Source: Hymenopellis radicata
Lineage: Eukaryota; Basidiomycota; Agaricomycetes; Agaricales; Physalacriaceae
DNA: 64,000 bases
NCBI GenBank assembly: GCA_015501595.1
Contig: JADNRX010000168.1
Span: 48,569-112,568, forward strand
Direction: 5' to 3'
The first letter of the stretch is position 1, and every line of letters begins with the position of its first letter. The position numbers were made by a program, and so were the translations under genes. Of the stretch, positions 33,492 through 46,029 are shown in pieces. The notes below the pieces were generated by a model that worked only from the letters and a program-made list of their open reading frames with translations, made no database searches and was not told the origin of the DNA.

Positions 33492-34397
33492 ATGGAACGA
33501 ACGAATGAAGAATGGACTGCCTTGATCGAACCCAAGATCGTTCAATCCATCTTGAACGAAACCTCAGCTCAAGTTGTATCTGTACCTACTACAGATCAGA
33601 CTCTTGCATCATACATCGACCACACGCTGTTGAAACCAGACGCGACTCGTGCTGATATCGATAAGCTGTGTGATGAGGCGCTCAAGTACAAATTCAAGGT
33701 GAACTAGATCACATTTCCTTACTTCGCTCGATGACCTAGATACTAGTCCTGCTGCGTGAACGGAGCCAACATCCCTCAGGTCTCACGACGCCTCACGGGG
33801 TCTAGCGTCATACCATGCGCAGTAATCGGGTTTCCTCTCGGCGCGTCCAAGACTGAAGTGAAAGCCTTGTAAGCTCAGGCCTCTACTTATTCTCAGCCTC
33901 AGATACCAATCCATCGCAGCGAAACGAAACAAGCCATCTCAGACGGGGCCCTCGAAATCGACATGGTGCTCAACATCGGCGCGCTCCGCGCCAAAAACTA
34001 CGCCCTCGTCTTCGCCGACATCGCCGCCTGCGCCACGCGCACGGCGTGCCGCTCAAAGTCATCCTCGAGACCGTGTTCCTCACAGACGAAGAGATCGTCG
34101 CCGCGGCGTTCATCGCGGCCGAGGCGGGCGCCCAGTTCGTCAAGACGTGCACGGGGTTCCTGGGCGGCGGCGCGAGTGCGCGCCATGTGGCGTTGATGAA
34201 AAGGGCGGGTGGGGTCAAGGTGAAAGCTAGTGCAGGTATTAGGAGTTTGGACAAGTGTAGGGAGATGGTGGATGCGGGGGCCGATAGGATTGGAACGTGA
34301 GTAGTACTTGGTGGGTGAAGTATTGATTGACATTTTCATTAGGTCGTCTGGGGTGGCTATTATGGAGGGCGTGAATGCTGCTGCTGGTGCATATTAA
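33492..34397 (+). CDS. deoxyribose-phosphate aldolase (DeoC)
   Basis: Class I aldolase splitting 2-deoxyribose-5-phosphate into glyceraldehyde-3-phosphate and acetaldehyde; it salvages carbon from deoxynucleosides. Exon 1 is 33492 to about 33699 ([19 protein letters not shown]). The second gives [15 protein letters not shown] and [12 protein letters not shown]; the third [11 protein letters not shown]. Then [12 protein letters not shown], the Schiff-base lysine in FVKTCTGF, and the proton-relay lysine in [11 protein letters not shown]. The last exon ends GVNAAAGAY and TAA at 34397. The frame shifts once near 34035, between ADIAAC and [10 protein letters not shown], with no intron; one base added or removed restores it. 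Otherwise complete at about 275 residues. Confidence 0.9.
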
Positions 34398-34907
34398 GCA
34401 GTGCGCGATGGAGATCGCGAATGTTGCAGTCTCATTAGAGCTGTGTTGAGGAAGAGGAGCGTAAAATGGCATTGTGGACTCACCTCTACCGAATATGAGC
34501 TCGAGATGTCATATTTTTGACACATATTTCGCATTCATGCTCGAAGCGAAGAACACTCACCACCGTACATGTCGACACGTTGATCACAAGGGGCGGCCGT
34601 CCTGTGCATCCCGGAAGCGTACGAGCGTTTACCTTGATAGTAACAGTCGTCAACGCTCTCTTTGGCTCAGAATGCATGTAGGACAAACACATTCATGAGC
34701 GTTAGGGTACAATTGGTCGAGAAGCGGGCTATTCACAACACTGTTTTCTCATGGCTCACACAACTTGCAAGGAATGCATTATACAATGTGTATTGAGTGG
34801 GGGTGAAATGCAACGAACTAAATGAAAATAAGATACAGTCAGCTTTTAATGATCCATCAAGATGCCCTACTACTTTTCGACGAGACTCTAGCGACACCAT
34901 CACGCCC
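34398..34907. other. convergent 3' intergenic region
   Basis: Between the aldolase (plus) and HSP60 (minus) 3' ends. No other gene recognised. Confidence 0.5.
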
Positions 34908-36897
<1,990 letters not shown>

Positions 36898-37090
36898 TTA
36901 CTAGTCTTCAGTCAAGAAGAGAAAGCAAGGAGAAGGAGGAAAAGGTGAGAGTAAGGGTAAGGGACGGGAGCACTCGAAATTTCTGTAAAAACTTATGTCA
37001 GCCGATTTGCCGGGCCGGCTTCCCACGGGCATCCACGTCTGCGCCTTTGCTTTTTTCCTGAGCTGTGTCTGTCCGCCTCCTTCGCCCATC

Positions 37091-37804
37091 ATGAACACCG
37101 GAATGCAGAACATGGTTATCTCGCTGGGCGCAATGCAGGGTGCGCCCTCTCCCGCCGCGTTCCCCGCTATCTGACACGATGACCCCCTTGCAGTCGCTCG
37201 CAAAATACCTTTCGACGATCCCGACGTCCTCAACTATGCCCGCATTGGATACGTGGCGGCTCAGGTCATCATTCTCTGTATATACTACTACGTGTCGTTT
37301 GCCATCAAGAAAAAGAACGACCAGACAGTCTTGAAATACGGTTCGTTCTCCCTAGCCCAACTTGTAAATATGTTGACACGCAGTGATTCCAGTTGAAGCC
37401 CCGTCGCCCATGTCACAGGAGCCTGGACAGCTCGTCACGACCACGGTGCGCGACTACGACCTCGCGGAGACATCTAAACTAGTACGCGCAATGTCCACGT
37501 CTCCGCTCCTCGGTCTAACTCTGGGTTTATAGCTTCGCTCCGTTTACACTGGGTGGCCATGATGGCGTTCCTCCACGGTTACATGAAATTCACGCAGCCA
37601 TTATTCATTCAATCCCTCATGGGCCTTAAGGGCGTATACGACGCTCAGCTTGTCGGTATCCATGTCTTTGGCAAGAAGGCTCCTGAAAGGCCATTCAAGG
37701 CTGCACCGGGAATGTTTGGCATGGCTTCTGCTGGCCCTCAGACCGACGCCGCTGCTATAGCAGCTGCGGAGAAGAGGGTAGAGACAGCCAAGAAGGAGGA
37801 GTAG
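37091..37804 (+). CDS. PHO88/SND3-type ER membrane targeting protein
   Basis: ER membrane protein (SRP-independent targeting factor SND3, first known as Pho88). Exon 1 (37091-37139) ends in MQ; exon 2 gives VARKIPFDDPDVLNYARIGY and the membrane helix VAAQVIILCIYYYVSFAI. Then VEAPSPMSQEPGQLVTTTV and DYDLAETSKL; the last exon gives LRSVYTG, MMAFLHGYMKFTQPLFIQSL and an Ala/Lys-rich tail to TAG 37804. In the last exon GGG near 37548 must be GGGG to connect YTG with VAMMAFLHGYMKF; as written it stops. The product of about 190 residues is normal for the family. Confidence 0.9.
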
Positions 37805-37934
37805 GCAGCTAGTGTACAGGTCCTAATATTATTTTTTCACCAAAATGCGTCGCGTACAAACTGTCAGCAAATTTACTAAAAAATAATACACCGGCCCGAT
37901 TTCGCCGAACGCTCTTCTCGCTCGACCACCACCC

Positions 37935-38228
37935 ATGCTCCCTTTGCTAGACATCGTGCACCGTACAGTGGTGTACTCCCTAGTCGGGCTGACCGCCTAC
38001 ACGGCTTTTGCTGGAATTCAAGTCCACAGAAGTACGATACGAGCTGGAAAAGGCGAGTTGCATGATCGAGTTAACTATGTCGGCTCATATCTTTTGTAGA
38101 GGTGCGTTAATATTTAGCCTCCGCATTGCCCGCATTAAGACGAATTCACTACGTAGCTGATGGAGCGAAGGGAAGAGGAGGCTCGGCAAAAGGCGGGTAC
38201 TGGATGGCTATCTTCATCGCCCGACTGA
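37935..38228 (+). CDS. COX14-like small mitochondrial membrane protein
   Basis: Candidate assembly factor of cytochrome c oxidase in the inner mitochondrial membrane. It starts LLDIVHRTVVYSLVGLTAYT, a short HR motif followed by one membrane helix as in COX14, then GIQVHRSTIRAGK. The second exon is LMERREEEARQKAGTGWLSS and a stop at 38228. The simplest joint uses donor GTTAAC near 38070 and acceptor ACGTAG near 38155, in phase, giving about 68 residues. A shorter linker using a non-standard donor is conceivable but not needed. Small and lightly conserved, so assigned with moderate confidence. Confidence 0.6.
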
Positions 38229-39137
38229 GGTTGATCTGTCCCAGGCAGCGGCTGAGGCACAACAACGTGGTGAATAGACGTAAGAGTCTTTGGAGTTCGC
38301 TGGGTATTGGTACGTTCTTTTGTCGCGTCTACAATGTTTGAATGTGACGCGTGCTCCAGCCAGAATGTAAATTATGCAAAGCTCGAATCTAAGTGGGGTC
38401 TTTACAGTGCTAGTGTCGTAGGACGAGCAAACGATTAACGCGCAGTGTCGAAGCAGTGACATACTATTTCAGTCTCAGCATCTTACACCTTCGGCATTTC
38501 CTGGTTCTACTACCGACGGCACAACTGCCTCACCTATCCCTCATAACTTCAACAAGATTGAACACGGTTGAAGCTGAGGAGACGCTTATTCACTCTTTTC
38601 ATTGTTTCCTCCAGAGTCACCTTCGCTCTCAGCCAAATACTGATGAGTAAACTCGGAGCGACGTACATTATAGCATTCAACTGATGATATCTCTCCACAG
38701 GTGTTACGAATTCGATCATGATGTCCGCGTGCTCAGTGTATATCATCTCTTGAGGTGAGATGATCTGCCTTTCACTGCGTCTGATCTTTCGACCTACGTT
38801 GCGAGCGATGTTCCGTCACTGAGGAGTACGAGCCGCCGTTCCACCTGAGGCTCTTTTCAATGGCTAGGCTCACGAACTTCTATCTCGTGAACCAATACGC
38901 CGAAGTCCTGGCTCCAAATGAGTATTTGTGTCATGGGTGCTTGGACACACTCACCTATCACATCATGATACAGAAGTTGATATCCTGACAACCTAGGTCA
39001 CAGACGATAGGCGCCCTAATATAATGAATGATATGATCTTCAAAGCTATTCTCTCACAACTCCCCTCACGCGCCGGCGCCCACATTCGTTCAGCTTACCC
39101 CACCTTCAAGTTGCTGGCAACTCTCCTTCGATAAACA
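38229..39137. other. intergenic
   Basis: About 900 bases between two plus-strand genes. Moderately AT-rich; no coding, RNA or repeat signal recognised. Confidence 0.45.
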
Positions 39138-40688
39138 ATGGCCTACACTCCAAGCTTAGGTGAGCCGCTACATAACGCTGCTTGACGCCATCCTGCGCTA
39201 ACGCACCTAACACACCAGATAACAACAAGGCCCACCGCAGTCTCATAATCGCCTTCGACCTCGTCGCTATATTCTCGAGCCTCTTCATGGTTCTCATGGT
39301 TATCGCCGCTTGGCTGAGCCCGTACATCCACCGCACAAAAGCCTGGTACTCGATGTGCATCTCCTTCGCCGTCTTTCCCCTCTTTTATCTGGTCAATGCC
39401 GCGCATCAATTTCGATTAGAGCAGGAACCCCCGATTGGAATGTGTCTCTTCCAAGCGACACTGATTTATGGAGGTGAGATCTGTTCCAGCACGTCTTGCA
39501 GATCCGGGTGCTGATCATCATGGTCTAGGACCACCGACGTGCGTTTCTTGGGTGTTTCGCAGTTCTTTGCTGAGTATTGGTTAGAATCGCCACGGCGGTG
39601 CTTTGCTACGTCCTCGACGTATGTTGATTTCTCCATCCACATTGAACACACTACAGCTATTGACCTCGCGCAGGTGGCCCTTGGACTCCATTCAGCCTTG
39701 TTCAACAAGCCGAAGAGCGCCAAATGGGCCTTCCGGGTACGCTTGTATTATCGCATCTGAGGTCCCAATTCAAGCAAGTGCCATCGACAGCTCCTCTACA
39801 TTCCAAGCGTGATTCTGTTGATGGTATGGTGCATCTCGATCATGGTACGTTCGTTCGTGTGCGGGAAATAGTCAAGTGATGACATCGAGGGTGCAGACTC
39901 TCACGAGTACGGACGCAGTGGCGTTCGAGGCCTCTCATATGTTCTGCACGGCCGGCGTGGATTCGGTCAAGTAAATCGCCCTCGTCTCAAAGTGGCCGTC
40001 TTCAATGATAACTGACATCCATCTTTAGTGCCAAGATCGCCGCTTCCCTTGTCGCCGCAGACTTGCTCGCCATGATTGGTATCAAAGGTCTGTTTCTCCG
40101 TTTCTTGTGGAGGTGGTCCTGACTGGTATGCGGTGCAGTCTGGATTATCATCATGATTGTAAAGAACTGGAGCGCGTTCAGATCTGTCGGAAACACGAAC
40201 AAGGACCTGCGGCTCTCCGTCTTTGTTCGCTTTGGGATTTTCAGCGTTATGATATGGGCTGCTGGCGGGTAAGGGCCCCTGCGTGAACAACTTCAGGTTA
40301 ACTGGATTCATTATTAGGCTGGCGGCGGCGATTATTCTGACGAGGAAAGATACTGGTCCGACTTGGAATATTCTTCTGGGTGAGACGATTCCAGTGATCA
40401 TGTATTGTTTGACTGACAGCATCAACGTTTGCAGTTACTGGTACCTGCCACTCCTTTATTCACGTACAGATAAGACTGTCTAACCACTGCCTATAGTGCC
40501 TTTCATTGGGGGCCTCGCTTTTGGAACGCACAAGGCGAGTTTGAGTTCATGACTCCTCAAAGTCGTAACTGATCACCGTCTGACAGGAAATAGCAAAGAC
40601 TTGGCTCTGTTGGATACGGAGAAGACCTCTCTCGTCAATCGAGTCGCCGGGTTTCTATCTGCCGGCCACAACGACTGGAAAAGATTGA
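39138..40688 (+). CDS. predicted multi-pass (about 7-TM) membrane protein
   Basis: Agaricomycete-type membrane protein of unknown role. The start MAYTPSL joins DNNKAHRSLIIAF across an intron, in phase. Hydrophobic segments in order: AFDLVAIFSSLFMVLMVIAA, MCISFAVFPLFYLVNA, GMCLFQATLIYGG, IATAVLCYVLDV, YIPSVILLMVWCISIM, SLVAADLLAMIG, VWIIIMIVK, FGIFSVMIWAAGG-LAAAIIL and LLGETIPVIMYCLT. At least nine short introns. The tail (AKTWLCWIRRR) is basic and cytosolic-looking. An AAAA run near 40682 may hide a frame shift, so the stop may instead be near 40741. Topology resembles fungal GPCR-like proteins, but I see no receptor-family signature. Confidence 0.65.
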
Positions 40689-40870
40689 AGAACGTCTTTG
40701 GCTTCCTGAAAGAGTGTCTGCATACGACTACTACTGTATAGATGTTTAATATGAATCATGATGATATGCCCAGTGTACGATAGGCACCGCACATGGCTTC
40801 ATTCCGCTTCCGGGAGGAAAACATGAGTGAGTGGATTCTTGTCAGGTCGGAACGTGATTCAGAATCAGCT

Positions 40871-40982
40871 TATGGTGGTGCAGTAAACCCTAGGTTTTGA
40901 TATTTACTGCAGTTGCTAACAGTATCCAATGAATACCATTATGAACATTGAACACCCTTGGGAGATTTACTGTGCCACCCTA
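40871..40982. mobile_element. hAT-like MITE, 112 bp, with near-perfect 8-bp target duplication
   Basis: Ends TATGGTGGTGCAGTAAACCC and GATTTACTGTGCCACCCTA are inverted repeats of each other and match the MITE at 42100. Flanks are AATCAGCT (40863-40870) and AATCAGAT (40983-40990), 7 of 8 identical. An 8-bp duplication with TAGGG-type ends points to the hAT superfamily. No coding capacity. Confidence 0.8.
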
Positions 40983-41022
40983 AATCAGATTCTAATTTCT
41001 AATTTCTCACTGCAGTGCTCAG

Positions 41023-41280
41023 TAGGGTGGCGCAGTAAACAAGGCAGTAAGTAAACCCATAGTAAATTTGATACACTTGGGTTTCAGATCAGTAACTTAT
41101 CATGTGACTGCAGGGTGTGTGGGGGGCCGCTGGGAATAGGAAGGACGGGCGGGAGGCGGGCGGGGTAGCGCACGGAGCGGCGGGCACCAGTCACATGATA
41201 AAATCACGTGCCGGTAAGTAACGGCGGCAGGTAGGTTATTAACCGGGGGGCGACGGGCGTAGGTTTAAAGTTTAAACTTA
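41023..41280. mobile_element. hAT-like MITE, right end degenerate
   Basis: The left end TAGGGTGGCGCAGTAAAC is identical to the 42100 element. The interior shares the paired TCACATGATAAAATCACGTG and CACGTGCCGGTA blocks. The right boundary is a guess: a weak GCTCAG match to the left flank GTGCTCAG lies at about 41281, after a poorly preserved terminal repeat. Confidence 0.55.
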
Positions 41281-41392
41281 GCTCAGAACTTTGGAAAAAT
41301 TAAAATATTAGTGATTATTGGATAACTTTCCATAATGATTTTAGATTCAAAATCATCTTCAAAGAGGTCAGGGACAGTTAGCATCGTGAGTA

Positions 41393-41625
41393 CTGTACAC
41401 TTTAATTCAATTCGTCGGTCACGGGTCACAGAGGATCCGAAATCGACGAAAAGTCACAAGGGTCACAGGCAAAATTGAGAAAAAGTCCCCGGCGGGGCCC
41501 CCGCCAGCCTCCCGCCGCAGCTCCGCCGCGGCGGCAATTACCATATATGGTAAGTCGACGAAACGAAAATTTCGTCAGAGCGGTCACAGGTCACATGGAC
41601 CGACGAATTGATTGAAAGTCTACAG
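41393..41625. mobile_element. Tc1/mariner-like MITE, 233 bp, flanked by TA
   Basis: The left end CTGTACACTTTAATTCAATT and the reverse complement of the right end (CTGTAGACTTTCAATCAATT, then CGTCGGTC on both) form inverted repeats of about 28 bases, 25 or so matching. Both sides abut TA dinucleotides. The interior is very GC-rich (around 41490-41535) and non-coding. This family is different from the hAT-like elements around it. Confidence 0.7.
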
Positions 41626-42099
41626 TATCTAGTCGGAATCTAAACCATAAGCCTGTTTATCTACAATCACAAGAAATAGGGACTCTCCAGTTTACCGGGC
41701 TAGCAGGAAGCTGTTGTATTGCCTCAGTGCTGAATTCACACTGTTTCTCGTGAAAGTATTGGCCATTCTGGCTCAGTCGGGCTCTGACAAACACCGCGAT
41801 GTTGTTGAATAGTGGCGCAGCAGTCATGGCGCCCGTTACATCCACATTGGGATATGAACACGGCATGCCGACGCGATGCCGCCTCCCTTCTGCCGAATTC
41901 GGATGTGCAAACTATCATTTTGTTACATCTGAGTCTGGAGGGAGGGTGCGCACCCCTCCTTCAGACTCAAAATCTGAAGACGCTGTTTTGCCATCAAAAG
42001 TGGAGCGAACAGCGCCGAAGACCCTTTAGGACGGTCGGCGGGCTCGGCAAGACAGCTTTTTCTCAACGTTTGATTGAATTTAATCTATACAGTGTTATG

Positions 42100-42423
42100 T
42101 AGGGTGGCGCAGTAAACCCTAGGTTTTGATACACCTCGGGTTTACTGAAGTTATTAACAGTATTGATACGGTATCGAAACCTCGGCTGAGGTATCAGTAC
42201 AGTTTCGATACTGACACGTGACAAATTCACGTGATGGCGCGCTGGCACTCAGGCAAGCTGAAAGTGGCGGGATAAGGGCGGGCGGAGGGTGGCGGAGCGG
42301 TGCGCCACATCACGTGGTAAAAGCACGTGCCGGTATCGAAACCGTTACTAACGGTTTCAAAAACTGGGGGGTCGGTATCAATACTGTTACTAACAGCCCC
42401 CGGAGGTTTACTGCGCCACCCTA
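42100..42423. mobile_element. hAT-like MITE, 324 bp, with perfect 8-bp target duplication
   Basis: Perfect terminal repeats TAGGGTGGCGCAGTAAACC / GGTTTACTGCGCCACCCTA, flanked by GTGTTATG on both sides (42092-42099 and 42424-42431). The interior holds further palindromes: GTATTGATAC, CACGTGACAAATTCACGTG and AACCGTTACTAACGGTT. No reading frame. The exact duplication suggests recent insertion. Confidence 0.92.
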
Positions 42424-42456
42424 GTGTTATGGAAAGTCACCCATTATCAAAAATAC

Positions 42457-43031
42457 TAGGGTAGTGGAAACAACCTAGGTTAGCATACCGAGAGGTTGTT
42501 TCCCGGTAAATTACCGGTTATTTACCGGTTCGTAACCTCAGAGCCCGGGAGCTAGGTTATTTACATCCACATGACATTTTCACGTGATCTGTGGCGCACA
42601 AATTCGGGAAGCATCCGCCATTGGCACTAGGAGAAATGCCACCACAACAACTTGTTAAGAAAATAAAAATGCTAACAATTGGGAGCTGAATTCAACCAAA
42701 ATTCAGCACAAGAGCACTCTAGGTTGACTCTGGCAGCTCAAATGAGGCTCAACAAAATACAGGGTTCAGTTGGCTTAGAATTACATGGGAGAGAAGGAGA
42801 GAGAACTACATAATCAATATTTAACTGTGGTGACACCAAGAAAGTGGGCATGAGGCCAAAGGAGAGAGCACACACAGATAACAGCAAGCAAAGAGATTCC
42901 CGCGAAAAGGTCACATGAATATATCACGTGCCGGTAAATTACCGTTTCTAACCGGTAAATAACCTCTTCTGCTGGGCGGGTAGGTAAATAACGGTTATTT
43001 ACCACCCCCGGAGGTTATTTCCACGACCCTA
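42457..43031. mobile_element. hAT-like MITE, 575 bp, with perfect 8-bp target duplication
   Basis: Ends TAGGGTAGTGGAAACAACCT and AGGTTATTTCCACGACCCTA are imperfect inverted repeats. AAAAATAC flanks both sides (42449-42456 and 43032-43039). Subterminal blocks include TCACGTGCCGGTAAATTACC. This is a second subfamily, sharing the CACGTGCCGGTA block with the smaller elements. The central part is AT-rich with no coding. It ends 39 bases before the duplicated target next to tRNA-Ser. Confidence 0.9.
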
Positions 43032-43077
43032 AAAAATACCTTACCACACTCAAAAATAGTGTGCAACACTCAATAAG

Positions 43078-43159
43078 CGACGCCAGCAGGATTTGAACCT
43101 GCGCCCTCAAAGAGGAACAGATTTCTAATCTGTCGCCGTAACCACTTGGCTATAGCGCC
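43078..43159 (-). tRNA. tRNA-Ser (AGA)
   Basis: 82 bases, same structure as the copy at 16427: acceptor GGCGCTA/TGGCGTC, anticodon AGA, long variable arm. The T-loop is TTCAAAT, making it identical to the copy at 59957. Confidence 0.95.
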
Positions 43160-43453
43160 TTAATGGAGGGCTGCTTTTCAAACCTAAGTGGCCCAGTCGG
43201 CTCTGAATGCTTTATCCTCCGAGTCGGTGACTGCTTATTCTAATTTTTGACCACCACGCAATACCACGTCGACTATCTCTTTGCCGAGTGTCCTCATCAC
43301 CGGGAGTGCTTCGTCCGACAGTGCTTCACCCGACATCTGGATCAACAGTGACTCGTGATTTTGGGACCCTTTTGCTCTTTCAGGGACCCTATTTTGCGTC
43401 TCTGCTTCCTTCTACGTCGAGCACACGAGCAGTAACGACCCCACGACCACCTA

Positions 43454-44245
43454 ATGAGCAGCAGACTCACGAGTACCGTTATCCGACGGCTAGAAGGCCT
43501 CGGCGAGCATCCTGCAACCGACGACACGCCGTCGTCGTCGCCATCCATGTCCGACGACGAGGGCGAAGACAAGATTCACGATGCCGGACGCGGACTGTTG
43601 GGCATCGGTGGCGTCCATAAATCAACTTGGGAGATCCCCCGCAAAGTGTTCCACTCCTCCATAGGCTTCGGGACACTATACCTATTTCTCCTTCCCTCGG
43701 CGCCCGCCCTAGTCCCCCTAATAACCACCACCCTGCTATCCAGCCTGATCATCATCATCCCGGCCGACATTTTGCGCCTTTTATTCCCCTCATCGGCCTT
43801 TGCGCTGCTCTACAATACCCTGCTAGGCTTTCTCATGCGCCCCAGCGAGCTTCACAGCGTGAACGGGGTGGTGTACTACATTCTTGGCGTGTCGTTTTCG
43901 TTGGCATGCTATCCGCTCCCTATCGCCGTTTACTCCATCCTAGCCTTGAGCTGGGCAGACACCGCTGCATCCACACTCGGGCGGTTGTATGGGAGACGCA
44001 CCGGTTCGCTGCCGTGGGCGCGCAGCAAGTCATGGGCCGGCTTTATCGGTGCTGCCCTCGTCGGTGCAGGGCTCAGCTGGGCATTTTTCCCAGCCGGACT
44101 GGCTGGCGTACCAAGGGCGGCATTAGCAGTGTATGCTGGCCTGACCACCGCCGTGGCCGAGAGCGTAGCCGTGGGCTATTTGGACGATAATTTGACGTTG
44201 CCCGTATTGAGCGGCGCGGCGTTATGGCTTTTGACGACAATATAA
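43454..44245 (+). CDS. DGK1: CTP-dependent diacylglycerol kinase, DGK1-like
   Basis: ER/nuclear-membrane enzyme that makes phosphatidate from diacylglycerol and CTP; it influences nuclear membrane growth and lipid storage. Single exon of 263 residues. The acidic N-terminal region (SMSDDEGEDK) is followed by TWEIPRKVFHSSIGFG, whose Arg-Lys pair is conserved in the family. About seven hydrophobic segments follow, with ILALSWADTAASTLGRLYG carrying the conserved Asp, and GYLDDNLTLPVLSG near the end. Complete and unbroken. An extra upstream exon cannot be excluded. Confidence 0.88.
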   Translation: MSSRLTSTVIRRLEGLGEHPATDDTPSSSPSMSDDEGEDKIHDAGRGLLGIGGVHKSTWEIPRKVFHSSIGFGTLYLFLLPSAPALVPLITTTLLSSLIIIIPADILRLLFPSSAFALLYNTLLGFLMRPSELHSVNGVVYYILGVSFSLACYPLPIAVYSILALSWADTAASTLGRLYGRRTGSLPWARSKSWAGFIGAALVGAGLSWAFFPAGLAGVPRAALAVYAGLTTAVAESVAVGYLDDNLTLPVLSGAALWLLTTI

Positions 44246-44968
44246 GTAAAGGGATAGGACTGGCTCCGGGGTACAACATATATCTTACGACCGCTAACTA
44301 TTTAGAATCAATCTTTTTGTCTACACAATACATTTGGAGGTGGTTAGATGTATCCGGGGAGGGGTTTAATGCCGCACTGAGGACGTTGACACCGAATGCC
44401 AAAAAAGGTGCGCAAAATTGTTTGTACAGCGTACTCGGCGCAGACCGAATTGTTTTTGCTCTGATGATCACCCAGCACGTCAGACGAACATCACGACGTG
44501 TAGTCGAGGTCGTATTCGAAGGTGGCAAAACAAACGATTGTCAAGGACTGATGTCCGAGTACGAATAGAGCAGATAACAGACTTGGACACCTGCAAGCTA
44601 TAGTGCGACAAGGTCACGAGATGTCTGAGTGTGCTCAGCCTCAGTGCACGCAGGACGCGGTTCCTATCTATCACCTGCGGTTTCCACGGAGTACCAGGTT
44701 GTGTGAGGCTTCTGAGCCGCTGACTGAGGACTTGCCAGTGCCTTTTCGATCTCCCTTGCATCCTTGCCAGTCCTCCTGCACGCCTATAGATGTTACCGCA
44801 CTCGGGCTATCCAGTAGTTCCGGAAATACAACTCCCGACGTCCATGGCATAAACTAAGTTAGTAAGCATGCAAATGTTTCGTCTATCCTGAGCTACAGAT
44901 ATACTATCATGTACTTCAGGATATAAAGACATTGATATTTCCGAAATGGACTCACCAAATCGGAAGTC
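44246..44968 (+). other. upstream region of terpene synthase copy A, with a block shared with copy C
   Basis: Contains 44707-44765 (CTGACTGAGGACTTGCCAGT and on through CCTTTTCGATCTCCCTTGCA), which resembles 51266-51325 upstream of copy C. The last 65 bases before the ATG (ending ATATTTCCGAAATGGAC) closely match those before copy B. It was therefore part of the duplicated unit. No independent gene was recognised. Confidence 0.5.
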
Positions 44969-45604
44969 ATGGTTGCTCAAAAAACTTACTCGTCGACTAC
45001 CTTCTCGATGCCTGACTTGGAAGCAGCTTTCGCGGCTCTCCCAAAGCATGGCCTCAATGTACATCACGAGGAGGCTTGCGCGGAATCTCGTGCGTGGATC
45101 AACCGATTCAACAAGGCGATGTATGGCCCAAAAATGCGCGCGTTCATGGAGAATTGCAACTTTGAGCTGCTCAATACGTTCTGTTATCTGTACGCCGGAA
45201 AGGCCGGTTTACGCGCCGCCATGGACTTTGTATGTCTTCTGCGAACGTAACGTGGATACCACTCATTTATTACACCTTCCAGGCTAACCTCGTTTACCTC
45301 TACGACGAGTTCACCGACACGAAGAGTGGGCAAGACGCAAGTAAATCCGCTTCTGTCTTTCTGGCGGCTCTTCGCAATTATAGCTTTGATGATGAATCTT
45401 GGCTTTGCCTCCTGGTAAAGGAGTAAGGACGTTCAAAGTTTCTATCGTTCGCGAGTATTCATCTTTTCCTCTAGCTTCAAGGAGCGACACATTGATCGCG
45501 CTGGGTCAGACACCACATGCCGCACCCGTATAAAAGGCATCAACGACGCCACGATGGTGATAATACGCGTAGTTTTATTTATTCAATATTCTTTCAAGCC
45601 TTGA
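44969..45604 (+). pseudogene. sesquiterpene synthase copy A, 3'-truncated
   Basis: Exons 44969-45229 (261 bases), 45283-45422 (140 bases) and from 45475 have the same lengths and phases as copy C. The N-terminal MVAQKTYSSTTFSMPDLEAA and the aspartate-rich metal motif YDEFTD (in LVYLYDEFTDTKSG) are intact. Homology ends near 45527, after FKERHIDRAGSDTTC. The frame then runs through unrelated sequence to a TGA at about 45604. The second metal-binding (NSE/DTE) motif and the whole C-terminal half are missing, so the product cannot be an active cyclase. Confidence 0.88.
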
Positions 45605-45655
45605 ACGCCGGCAGAACACGGAGGAACAATGTTAGATATGATTGCCCTGATTACA

Positions 45656-45900
45656 GGTAGCCTTCGCCTAGCTAGGCTTATTTATGATGGAATGGTTAGA
45701 CTTGCTTAGTAGGACATGACTGCAGTAGATACGGGCGAAATATACCTCAACGATACCCTAACTAGGCCAAAGCTAAGCTTACTTATGAGGGTGACATGAA
45801 TGCTTGGACTTAGTTAGGACACGACTATGAAGTACTAGTAGCTCCGCGGAAAATACACCCCAAGTATACCCTAGCTACGCCTAACTACCACGACCGCAGC
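45656..45900. repeat. two imperfect tandem units rich in CTAG
   Basis: Two diverged units of about 110-120 bases between terpene synthase copies A and B. Each runs from a GCTAGGCTTA/GCTAAGCTTA start, through ACTTATGA-type and GGACATGACT/GGACACGACT blocks, to ATACCCTAACTAGGCC/ATACCCTAGCTACGCC. They are followed by the near-palindrome TAGCTATCCTAGCTAGG. They sit where the lost 3' half of copy A should be. Confidence 0.55.
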
Positions 45901-46029
45901 TAGGCGTAGCTATCCTAGCTAGGTTTAGACTTTTTTTGTGATGCACTAAAACTAACTTCTTCTAAGTATCCTGAGCTACTATGACGTGCTTCAAGTTCAG
46001 GATATAAAGCTGGCATTCATATTTCCGAA

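Noticed and set aside
33492..34397. Calling deoxyribose-phosphate aldolase a pseudogene because of the frame change near 34035
   Set aside because: All catalytic motifs and splice sites are conserved and only one base is at issue, in a window where several core genes show similar single-base breaks.
38041..38160. A two-base exon in the COX14-like gene (GC donor, then AG, then GT)
   Set aside because: It would give a neat KELMERR junction. However, an ordinary GT-AG intron from the GTTAAC donor joins the same two exons in phase, so the exotic model is not needed.
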